A DNA stretch of 7,096 nt from an uncultured Archangium sp. (GTDB taxonomy: Bacteria > Myxococcota > Myxococcia > Myxococcales > Myxococcaceae): positions 1-7,096 of the forward strand of contig CAMLFP010000296.1 of NCBI GenBank assembly GCA_946479335.1, read 5' to 3'. Positions 1 through 5,940 of the stretch are shown piece by piece; position 1 is the first letter of the stretch, and each line of letters starts with the position of its first letter. Below the pieces are notes generated by a model. The model was given only the letters and a program-made list of their open reading frames with translations. It made no database searches and had not been told where the DNA came from. Both the position numbers and the translations under genes were made by a program.

Positions 1-239
1 TCACCGCCACCTCGCCGCGCACCTCGAGGGTGTGGTCGCGGCAGCGAACGACCCAACCCGCGAGCGCCACCTCGCGCAGGCGCTCCGCGAGCGCGGTCTC
101 TGCGTCACCACCGGTTACAACCTTCGAGCGGAGCGGGCTGCGCGCCGCCGTCAACGCGCGGCGGGCTGGCCGGGCGGGCGGCACAACCCAAGCCACCGAG
201 CGCCGCAACCCACGCCAGCGAGACTCGCAGAGTGAGCAC
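1..239 (-). CDS. Putative lipoprotein, partial, with an apparent frameshift
   Basis: A GTG start at 239-237 shares one base with the TAG stop of the upstream cpaF gene (TAGTG), which suggests translational coupling. The first 19 residues look like a secretion signal: an early Arg, a hydrophobic stretch (VSLAWVAALGGLG) and then Cys19. A Pro/Ala-rich linker follows. The lipobox is imperfect because Gly rather than Leu is at -3. This frame stops after 44 codons at 107-105. From about base 122 down to base 1, a different minus-strand frame is open and protein-like (VVTGGDAETALAERLREVAL, then a beta-like VVRCRDHTLEVRGEV), with G/C-biased third positions. Removing one base from the CC at 121-122 would join the two into one continuous protein. 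It is therefore either a frameshifted gene, a one-base sequence error, or two reading units; an internal GTG at 196 could start the second frame. The gene runs off the left edge and I recognise no family. Confidence 0.5.
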
Positions 240-1861
240 TACCGCTTCACCGGCGGCCGCACTGGAGGCCGCGCCGCGCTGGGCGTCCCCGGGCGAGCCG
301 GGCGCGGGCTGTTGAGCGGGTTCTCCTTGATCTGCGTGGAGTTGGGGTCGACCGCTTCGTCTTCGAGCGAGTCGCTCATCTCCACGCTGTTCTCGTTCAC
401 CGCCGGGCGCTCGACGGTGGCCTCCGCGGCGGCCTTGGCGAGCAGCGGGTTGCGCGTGGGCGGCGGCGTGGCGTCGTCTCGACCTGGGGCGGCGACGGGT
501 CGGGCCTGCGCGGGCATCGACGCGCGTGACCCCGGCCTCGCCGGCGCGGAGGCGGGCGTCGGGCCGGCGGGCACCTGCACCTGCACCTTGTTCGCCTCGG
601 CGTTCTTCGCCTTCGCGTCGGCCTTCAGCTTCTCTTCAAAGGCGCTCCACTCGTCTTTGTATTCCGGCGGGTCGGGGTGGTGATCATCGCGGTGCTTGAG
701 CGACGGCGCCCAGTGCGTGCTGACGTTCTCGCCGAGGCCGTGGATCATCGGAGGCGGCGGCAGGCCGTAGGTGCGCGGGTCGAAGAACTCGGGCGTGAGG
801 TCGTCGAAGCCGTACGCCTTCGCCTTCGCCATGAAGGTCGGGAGCACGCCGGTCGGCGCGTGGTACCCGAGGATCTTCCCGTTCTCGTCCTTCGTGACGG
901 GGATGTAGAGCCACAGGTCCTGCGTGCGGTAGTCGCCCTTCTCGTTGAGCGGCAGCACCTCGGAGACCGCGATGGTCTTGCGGCTGCCGTCCTGCAGGCG
1001 CTCGCAGCACACGATGAAGTTGATGGCCGAGGCCACCTGCGCGCGGATGGCGACCATCGGCAGCTCGACGGAGCTCATCAGGCACAGCGACTCCAGGCGG
1101 CGCAGCGTGTCGGTCGGCGTGTTGGCGTGCACGGTGGCCATCGAGCCGCCGTGGCCGGTGTTCATCGCCTGCATGAGGTCGAACGCGTCACCGCCGCGCA
1201 CTTCGCCGACCACGATGCGGTCGGGGCGCAGACGCAGCGCCGACATCAGGAGGTGCCCCATGGTCACCTCGCCCTTGCCGAACTTGTCGGGCGGGCGCGA
1301 CTCGAAGGGCACGAGGTGCGACTGCTGCAGCTGGAGCTCCGCGGAGTCTTCGATGGTGAGGATGCGCTCGTCGTCGGGGATCAGCTGGGAGAGGATGTTG
1401 AGCAGCGTGGTCTTGCCGGAGCCGGTGCCGCCGGAGACGACCATGTTCAGCTTCACGCGCACCCCGGCCTCGATGAGCCGCACCATCTTGTCGGTGATGG
1501 AGCCGAAGTTGATGAGGCTCTGCGGGCCCAGCTTGTCCTTGAAGAACTTGCGAATCGAGATCGTGGTGCCCTTGCGCGCGATGGGCGGGATCACGATGTG
1601 GATACGGCTGCCGTCGGGGAGGCGCGCGTCGAGGCGCGGGCGCTCGTCGTTCAAGATACGGCCGACGAACTGGGCCATGTTGCGCGCGGCGCCGAGCAGC
1701 CCTTCTTCGGTGAACACCGCGTCGGTCTTCGTCAGCTGGCCCTTCTTTTCGATCCAGATGTCGGTGGGGCCGTTGATCATGATTTCCGAAACGGCGGCGT
1801 CGTCGAGATACGGCAGCACCGGTTTCAGGAACGCGCGGAGTGACTCTGAATACATCGACAT
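239..1861 (-). CDS. cpaF: CpaF/TadA-family secretion ATPase (type II/IV secretion GspE-VirB11 superfamily)
   Basis: This is a hexameric cytoplasmic ATPase family that powers Tad/Flp pilus assembly or related secretion at the inner membrane. The 540-residue product has every core element: the N-terminal region VSEIMINGPTDIWIE (24-38), ARLPDGSRI (79-87), Walker A GGTGSGKTT (144-152), Asp box ILTIEDSAE (167-175), Walker B region RIVVGEVRGGDAFD (214-227) and His box GHGGSMATVHANT (236-248). The frame stays open upstream to 2470, but that stretch lies opposite the convincing divergent gene at 1889. The start is therefore ATG 1861, or ATG 1855 two codons later; neither has a clear ribosome-binding site. 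The helical N-terminal region usual in CpaF proteins is nearly absent. By contrast, about 180 residues (362-540) follow the normal end of the family; they are rich in Pro, Ala and charged residues and look disordered. No TadB/TadC, CpaE or pilin gene is in the window, so the exact system cannot be named. Confidence 0.93.
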   Translation of the reverse strand: MSMYSESLRAFLKPVLPYLDDAAVSEIMINGPTDIWIEKKGQLTKTDAVFTEEGLLGAARNMAQFVGRILNDERPRLDARLPDGSRIHIVIPPIARKGTTISIRKFFKDKLGPQSLINFGSITDKMVRLIEAGVRVKLNMVVSGGTGSGKTTLLNILSQLIPDDERILTIEDSAELQLQQSHLVPFESRPPDKFGKGEVTMGHLLMSALRLRPDRIVVGEVRGGDAFDLMQAMNTGHGGSMATVHANTPTDTLRRLESLCLMSSVELPMVAIRAQVASAINFIVCCERLQDGSRKTIAVSEVLPLNEKGDYRTQDLWLYIPVTKDENGKILGYHAPTGVLPTFMAKAKAYGFDDLTPEFFDPRTYGLPPPPMIHGLGENVSTHWAPSLKHRDDHHPDPPEYKDEWSAFEEKLKADAKAKNAEANKVQVQVPAGPTPASAPARPGSRASMPAQARPVAAPGRDDATPPPTRNPLLAKAAAEATVERPAVNENSVEMSDSLEDEAVDPNSTQIKENPLNSPRPARPGTPSAARPPVRPPVKR

Positions 1862-1881
1862 GGCGGCGCGAATGCTACCGT
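1855..1881 (+). promoter_or_regulatory. Possible promoter for leaderless expression of the TPR gene
   Basis: TCGACA (1855-1860, five of six matches to TTGACA), a 15-bp spacer and TACCGT (1876-1881, TAnnnT form) precede ATG 1889 by 7 bases. This places a predicted transcription start at or next to the ATG. No Shine-Dalgarno sequence precedes that ATG, which fits a leaderless mRNA. The spacer is short of the usual 17. On the opposite strand TAGCAT (1877-1872) overlaps it and could be the -10 of cpaF. This is a pattern match only. Confidence 0.3.
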
Positions 1882-1888
1882 ACCTTGC

Positions 1889-2530
1889 ATGGCCACGAAG
1901 AAGAGCCGCGCGGGCGCGAAGAAAAAACCCGCGCGCAAGCCCGCCCCGAAGCCGAAGTCCGTCAAGCGCGTGGTGACTCCGGAGGTCGTCGATTCGGCGC
2001 CCGTGCTGCCGTTCGAGATCGACCCGCGGAAGGTCGAGGAGTCGCTCCAGAAGTTGAAGAGCCAGGTCGTCACGCTGGCGAAGAAGGGGCGCTACACGAA
2101 GGTGCGCTTCAAGTTCCGCGGCAAGCAGCTGCTGCCCGACATTCCCCTCGCGGCGGTGGTCGCGGTCGAAGGCGCGACGTTCTACTGGGCGGGCGCGCTG
2201 CGGGCGCTGCTCTTCACCGTCGCCGGCCGCGCGCTGGTGGAGGTGGAGCTGGTGAACGACTCCGAGAAGCAGCTCGCGGCGGGGAAGGCCGCGCTGCTCT
2301 CGGGCGAGCTCGAGGAGGCGCTGGTGCACTTCCACACCGCGCTCGACATGGACCACGAGAACCCCGCGGTGCACCTGAACCTCGGCATCGCCTTCAAGCT
2401 GAAGGGCGCGCACGCCGACGCCCGCGCCGCGCTCGAGAAGTGTCTTTCGCTCGCGCCGAAGGGCCCGCACGCCGCCGAAGCCGAGCGGCTGCTCAAGTCG
2501 CTCAGCTCCTCCATGGTGGTGGCCTCATGA
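1889..2530 (+). CDS. TPR protein with a histone-H1-like Lys/Ala/Pro N-terminal tail
   Basis: The product has 213 residues. Residues 1-27 are almost entirely Lys, Arg, Ala and Pro (AKKKPARKPAPKPK), like the basic tails of histone H1-like proteins. This suggests binding to nucleic acid or another polyanion. Residues about 40-122 form a domain I do not recognise, with a helix (DPRKVEESLQKLKSQVVTLAKKG) and then beta-like strands (YTKVRFKFRGKQ) and a hydrophobic stretch (about 87-110). Residues about 126-158 and 160-192 match two tetratricopeptide repeats (AGKAALLSGELEEALVHFHT; LNLGIAFKLKGAHADARAAL), which normally mediate protein-protein contact. There is no signal peptide, so it is probably cytoplasmic. 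The ATG has no Shine-Dalgarno sequence, and its neighbour cpaF starts only 27 bp away on the other strand. The stop overlaps the next start as ATGA, so the two are probably co-translated. The molecular function is unknown. Confidence 0.88.
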   Translation: MATKKSRAGAKKKPARKPAPKPKSVKRVVTPEVVDSAPVLPFEIDPRKVEESLQKLKSQVVTLAKKGRYTKVRFKFRGKQLLPDIPLAAVVAVEGATFYWAGALRALLFTVAGRALVEVELVNDSEKQLAAGKAALLSGELEEALVHFHTALDMDHENPAVHLNLGIAFKLKGAHADARAALEKCLSLAPKGPHAAEAERLLKSLSSSMVVAS

Positions 2531-3198
2531 AGAAGACGTTGTGGCTGTTGTTGCTCGCCGGCTGCGCGGCTGGCCCACGCCCCATTCCCCCCGGCACCAG
2601 CGCCGTCGAGCGCCTCCAGGCGATGGAGGAGGTGCTGACGAAGGCCACCAGGCTCAGCGGCACCTTCGAGATCTCATCGCAGGGCGAGAACGCGGGCACC
2701 TTCAAGGGCTCGCTGACGCTGCTCGAGGAGAACAAGCTCAAGCTCACCGCCGAGGGCTCCTTCAAGGGCGAGTACGCCTACGTGGAGCTCGACTCGCGCG
2801 ACGGCGCCATCACCCGCACCTCCACCCGCGGGCCCACGGCGGCGACGTTCCGCGACCTGCCCGCGCCGAAGCTGCGCGAGGCGGTGGCGCTGGGGCTCTC
2901 GCGCATGGGGCTGATGCACAACCTCGTCGTGCTCTCCGGCGGCGAGAGCGTCGAGAAGCGCGAGGGCGGCTTCGACGCGTGGGTGAAGGCCGGCGAGGTG
3001 CGGCCCGGCGGCGTCAGCGACGTCAACGGCGTCAAGTGCACGCGGGTCGACTTCACGGTGCTGGTGGAGGGCCGCAGCATGGGCGACGCGTCGCTGTGCA
3101 TCGGCGACGACACCGGCCTGCCGCTGGAGCGCACCGCGACGCTCCACTTCCCCACCGGTGACATGACGCTCAGCGAGAAGTTCACCTGGGCACCGTGA
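2527..3198 (+). CDS. Predicted outer-membrane lipoprotein, possibly LolA/LolB-like fold
   Basis: The 223-residue product begins with a short type II signal peptide: two Lys, a run of Leu and a canonical lipobox LLAGC with Cys13 as the lipidated residue. Ala at +2 argues against inner-membrane retention by the E. coli Lol rule. After a Pro-rich linker (17-23), a helix (25-41) leads into alternating beta-type segments (LSGTFEISSQ, GTFKGSLTLLEENKLKLTAE, YAYVELDSRDGAI). The pattern resembles LolA/LolB-type convex beta sheets and related DUFs, but I cannot confirm this by eye. Cys171 and Cys191 could form a disulphide after export. The start ATG 2527 overlaps the stop of the TPR gene (ATGA) and has only a weak GGTGG upstream, which fits coupling. 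A longer in-frame opening back to 1840 is only the other frame of the TPR gene. The specific role is unknown. Confidence 0.88.
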   Translation: MKKTLWLLLLAGCAAGPRPIPPGTSAVERLQAMEEVLTKATRLSGTFEISSQGENAGTFKGSLTLLEENKLKLTAEGSFKGEYAYVELDSRDGAITRTSTRGPTAATFRDLPAPKLREAVALGLSRMGLMHNLVVLSGGESVEKREGGFDAWVKAGEVRPGGVSDVNGVKCTRVDFTVLVEGRSMGDASLCIGDDTGLPLERTATLHFPTGDMTLSEKFTWAP

Positions 3199-3235
3199 CG
3201 CGGAGCTGACCGGGCGTGCGCGTCCCGGAAGTTCA

Positions 3236-3258
3236 GGTGCGCTCCAACGGAGTGCGCT
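3236..3258 (+). other. Hairpin (with embedded direct repeat) before the MFS gene
   Basis: Bases 3236-3245 and 3249-3258 can pair over ten positions (seven Watson-Crick, three G-T) around an AAC loop. The heptamer GTGCGCT also occurs as a direct repeat at 3237-3243 and 3252-3258. A smaller perfect 5-bp dyad, CCGGG/CCCGG, lies just upstream (3210-3214 and 3224-3228). There is no T-run after the stem, so a classical intrinsic terminator is not well supported. It could be an attenuating RNA hairpin or an operator site 12 bp before the GTG start. Confidence 0.4.
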
Positions 3259-3270
3259 AAGCGGCGCGCC

Positions 3271-4548
3271 GTGTCAGCGCGCAAGCCAGCCCTGGGCTTC
3301 ATCGTCGTCACCTTGTTCCTCGACGTGCTCGGCCTCGGGCTCGTGGTGCCCATCCTCCCGCGGCTGGTGGAGCGCTTCGTCGGCAACGACCCCACCGAGG
3401 GCGCGTTCTACGTCGGGCTGCTGACGTCGACCTACGCGGTGATGCAGTTCTTCTTCTCGCCCATCATGGGCAGCATCTCCGACCGCTTCGGGCGCCGCGC
3501 GGTGTTGCTGGTGACGCTCTTCGGGCAGGCGTGCGACTACCTGCTGCTGGCGTTCGCGCCGACGCTGGCGTGGTTCTTCCTCGGGCGCGTCATCGCCGGC
3601 ATCGGCGGCGCGTCGATGGGCACCGCGGCCGCGTACATCGCCGACGTCTCGCCGCCGGAGAAGCGCTCGCAGAACTTCGGCCTCATCGGCGTCGCCTTCG
3701 GCCTGGGCTTCATCGCGGGCCCCTTGATGTCGGCGGTGCTGGGCACCGTCGAGCTCCCGCTGCCCTTCGGCCTCCACCTCGAAGCGCTGCGCACGCCCTT
3801 CGTCGTGGCGGGCGGCTTCACGCTGGTCAACGCGCTGTGGGGCCTCTTCGTGGTGCCGGAGTCGCTGGCGCCGGAGAACCGCCGCCCCTTCAGCCTCGCG
3901 CGCGCCAACCCCCTGGGCACGCTGCGCTACCTCACGCGCTACCCGGCGGTGGTGGGCCTCGCGGCGGTGTGGCTCTTCATCGGCATCGCGCAGCGCGGGC
4001 TGGAGAGCACCTGGGTGCTGTTCACCGAGTACCGCTTCCACTGGGGTGTGCGCGAGACGGGCTTGTCGCTGGCGACGGTGGGCGTCTCCGCGGCGCTCGC
4101 ACAAAGCGTGCTTATCCGCCGCATCATGCCGGCGCTGGGGGAGCGCAAGACGCTGGTGCTGGCGCTGGTCGTCGCCACCGGCAGCTACGTGGGCTACGGC
4201 CTCGTCACCAGCGGGTGGATGCTGTACGTCGTGTTGCTGGTCGCGTCGCTCGCCGGGCTCGCCGGGCCGGCGACGCAGGGGCTGCTCTCGAAGGCGGTGC
4301 CGCCCAATGAACAGGGCATGTTGCAGGGCGGGTTGGTCGCGGTCAGCTCGCTCACCAGCATCATCGGGCCGCCGCTGGCCACCAACCTCTTCGGCTTCTT
4401 CATCAGCGCGAAGGCGCCCCTCACGCTGCCGGGCGCCGCGTTCTTCTCGAGCGCAACGCTTGCACTGGTGGCGCTGATTCTTGCGCGGCGAACCTTCGCG
4501 CGACTCCCGCCTTCCCCCGGGTTGAAAGAGCCGCCCGCCTTCCGCTAG
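3271..4548 (+). CDS. TetA-like MFS drug/H+ antiporter
   Basis: The product is a 425-residue inner-membrane exporter of the 12-helix, 14-family-type DHA1/Tet group, near the usual length of about 400. The first helix region LDVLGLGLVVPILPRLVERF (17-36) closely follows the TetA pattern. Motif A is GSISDRFGRR (67-76) in the loop after helix 2. GRVIAGIGGASMGTAAAYIA (105-124) and the antiporter motif C region GLGFIAGPLMSAVLG (144-158) follow. In the second half, FTEYRFHW, GISL-like GLSLATVG, LAQS and LTSIIGPPL also track TetA. A cytoplasmic loop (about 196-222) separates the halves. The GTG start has only a weak AAGCGG (3259-3264) in front of it. The substrate cannot be read from sequence: many chromosomal relatives do not confer tetracycline resistance, and no TetR-type regulator is adjacent. 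Its linkage to a lipid hydroxylase leaves a lipid or secondary metabolite possible. Confidence 0.93.
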   Translation: MSARKPALGFIVVTLFLDVLGLGLVVPILPRLVERFVGNDPTEGAFYVGLLTSTYAVMQFFFSPIMGSISDRFGRRAVLLVTLFGQACDYLLLAFAPTLAWFFLGRVIAGIGGASMGTAAAYIADVSPPEKRSQNFGLIGVAFGLGFIAGPLMSAVLGTVELPLPFGLHLEALRTPFVVAGGFTLVNALWGLFVVPESLAPENRRPFSLARANPLGTLRYLTRYPAVVGLAAVWLFIGIAQRGLESTWVLFTEYRFHWGVRETGLSLATVGVSAALAQSVLIRRIMPALGERKTLVLALVVATGSYVGYGLVTSGWMLYVVLLVASLAGLAGPATQGLLSKAVPPNEQGMLQGGLVAVSSLTSIIGPPLATNLFGFFISAKAPLTLPGAAFFSSATLALVALILARRTFARLPPSPGLKEPPAFR

Positions 4549-4559
4549 AGGCCGCCCTC

Positions 4560-5177
4560 ATGAGCACCAAAGACGACTTCTGGCTGCGGGACCATGTCCG
4601 CAACACGCGCGGCCGCATGTTCGAGAGCGACTTCCTGGAGTTCTTCTCGAAGGTGCACCCGGCGACCCCGTTCGTCTTCTGGATTCCGGTGACGACCTCC
4701 ATCCTCGTGTACGCGTTCCTCCACGGGTGGACCGACGCGGTCCACGCGCTGCCGATGCTGCCCATCGGCTTCTTCTCGTGGCAGTTCCTCGAGTACTTCA
4801 TCCACAAGAACCTGTTCCACACGTTCCCCGGGCCGACGGCGCACGGCTTCCACCACAAGTACGTCGATGACGACACGCGCCTGGTGATGCCGCTGACCGT
4901 GAGCCTGGTGCTCGCGTCGCTCATCGCCGGCGGCCTGTATTTGATTGGCGCGCCGATGTTCACCGTGCCGTTCTGGGCCGGGCTCGTCTACGGCTACCTC
5001 TGGTACGACTTCCTCCACTGGTCGACGCACCACCGCAAGCCGCTGACCGCGTGGGGGAAGAAGCTGCGCGACTTCCACATGGCGCACCACTTCGCCGACC
5101 CGCACAAGAACTTCGGCCTCTCGCACATGTGGATGGATCGCCTCATGGGCACCGCCATCAAGCGCGACGACAAGTGA
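4560..5177 (+). CDS. Fatty acid 2-hydroxylase family membrane di-iron enzyme
   Basis: This belongs to the fatty acid hydroxylase/sterol desaturase superfamily and is closest in pattern to FA2H/Scs7, which use O2 and electrons to put a hydroxyl on carbon 2 of an acyl chain. The 205-residue product has the full histidine set: H82-x4-H87, H95xxHH99, H153xxxHH158 and H173xxHH177. It also has the family strings HHKYVDDDTRLVMP (98-111), YDFLHWSTHH (149-158) and GLSHMWMDRLMGT (186-198). Hydrophobic segments near 38-56, 62-80, 112-131 and 133-151 fit four membrane spans, with the His boxes on the cytoplasmic face. The N-terminal cytochrome b5 domain found in many eukaryotic FA2H proteins is absent, so a separate electron donor is needed. 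AGAGG at 4547-4551, overlapping the MFS stop, is a good ribosome-binding site for ATG 4560. Myxobacteria are known for 2-hydroxy fatty acids and sphingolipid-like lipids, which would be the natural substrate class (inference). Confidence 0.92.
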   Translation: MSTKDDFWLRDHVRNTRGRMFESDFLEFFSKVHPATPFVFWIPVTTSILVYAFLHGWTDAVHALPMLPIGFFSWQFLEYFIHKNLFHTFPGPTAHGFHHKYVDDDTRLVMPLTVSLVLASLIAGGLYLIGAPMFTVPFWAGLVYGYLWYDFLHWSTHHRKPLTAWGKKLRDFHMAHHFADPHKNFGLSHMWMDRLMGTAIKRDDK

Positions 5178-5821
5178 GCATCGCAGCACCTCCGACCCAG
5201 AAGCTGCCCGCGCCGCCCCGGCGCCACCCGGCGGTGTACCTGGGCCTGCTGGCCGTCGCGTTGGTGGCGCTGGTGGTGTGGCGCGCGCGCTCTCCCCGCG
5301 AGAGCAGCCGCGTGGAACTCCCGGTGATGTCGCACGTGCCGGAGTTCAGCTTCGTCGACCAGAACGGCGCCCGCTTCGACAGCGCGCAGCTCGACGGCCA
5401 GGTGTGGGTCGCCAACTTCATCTTCACCCGCTGCCCCAACATCTGCCCGCGCTTCACCGCGAAGATGGCGTCGCTGCAGACGAAGAGCGGCGAGTCGGAG
5501 CCGAAGCTCAAGCTCGTCAGCTTCACCGTCGACCCCGACTACGACACGCCCGCGGTGCTCAAGACCTACGGCGAGAAGTACAAAGCCGACTTCTCCCGGT
5601 GGACCTTCGCGCGCGGCGAGAAGCCGGCGCTCGAGAAGCTCATCCGCGAAGGCATGCTGCAGCCGATGGACTGGGGCGACGGCAAGGACCTCAACACCGT
5701 GGTGCACGGCAGCTATTTCGCGCTCATCGATGGCCAACGGCAGGTACGCGGGGTCTACAAGTTCTCCGAGGCCGGTTCGGTCGACGAGGCGCTGCGCGAC
5801 GCGCGGGTGTTGCTGCACTGA
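5174..5821 (+). CDS. Sco1/SenC/PrrC-family copper-binding thioredoxin-fold protein
   Basis: Sco proteins are membrane-anchored periplasmic proteins that bind copper and/or act as thiol reductases, classically in maturing the CuA site of cytochrome c oxidase. The 215-residue product has a positively charged N-terminus, one membrane anchor (about 19-36) and a periplasmic thioredoxin-like domain. The copper/redox motif is C87-PNI-C91 (within FTRCPNICP), and the third ligand is H178 in VVHGSYFALID. FTVDPDYDTP (117-126) is the usual Sco signature after the second strand. The start is GTG 5174, which overlaps the hydroxylase stop as GTGA. A longer in-frame opening back to 5051 is just the other frame of the hydroxylase gene, so the late start is preferred. 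No cytochrome oxidase subunit gene lies in the window; the coupling to a di-iron hydroxylase is the notable context. No clear terminator follows the stop. Confidence 0.93.
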   Translation: MSIAAPPTQKLPAPPRRHPAVYLGLLAVALVALVVWRARSPRESSRVELPVMSHVPEFSFVDQNGARFDSAQLDGQVWVANFIFTRCPNICPRFTAKMASLQTKSGESEPKLKLVSFTVDPDYDTPAVLKTYGEKYKADFSRWTFARGEKPALEKLIREGMLQPMDWGDGKDLNTVVHGSYFALIDGQRQVRGVYKFSEAGSVDEALRDARVLLH

Positions 5822-5927
5822 GCGGCAGTGGTTCTGCTCCGTACATCACCCTTCACCGAGCGCACGAGAGCGGGGTCGGGGGCGTGGACTAGAGGTAGCA
5901 TGTCGCTCAACCACTCTTCGGGGGAGT

Positions 5928-5933
5928 GAAGGA
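5928..5933 (+). promoter_or_regulatory. Ribosome-binding site deciding the PilZ gene start
   Basis: GAAGGA lies 7 bases before GTG 5941, a good Shine-Dalgarno distance. An in-frame GTG at 5926 is preceded by a purine run with no spacing, and the ATG at 5933 is in a frame that closes at 5969. GTG 5941 is therefore the best start. Confidence 0.55.
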
Positions 5934-5940
5934 TGTTGCG

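Noticed and set aside
32..683. Two plus-strand open frames at the left end (32-235 and 30-683)
   Set aside because: They are low-complexity Arg/Ala/Ser-rich shadows of the minus-strand lipoprotein and of the cpaF tail, with no recognisable features.
677..1843. 388-residue plus-strand open frame opposite cpaF
   Set aside because: Its Arg/Ala/His/Val-rich translation shows no domain. It is the antisense image of a GC-rich gene whose motifs on the minus strand are unmistakable.
1862..2470. N-terminal extension of the cpaF frame up to 2470
   Set aside because: It reads through the antisense of the TPR gene, giving Arg/Leu-rich sequence with no CpaF homology pattern. The family-like sequence begins just after ATG 1861.
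3274..4104. 276-residue minus-strand open frame inside the MFS gene
   Set aside because: His/Arg/Glu/Gln-rich translation is typical of an antisense frame in GC-rich DNA. The sense frame matches TetA-like transporters throughout.
4545..5189. Minus-strand open frame opposite the hydroxylase gene
   Set aside because: It has no motif, whereas the plus strand carries all four histidine clusters of the hydroxylase.
5822..5850. Possible terminator after the Sco gene (GGCAG/CTGCT near 5824-5837)
   Set aside because: The stem is only four to five pairs with no T-run, which is too weak to call.
5822..5940. Promoter for the PilZ gene
   Set aside because: TAGCAT at 5896-5901 resembles a -10 box but no -35 lies at a suitable distance, and no sigma-54 GG/GC pattern is seen.
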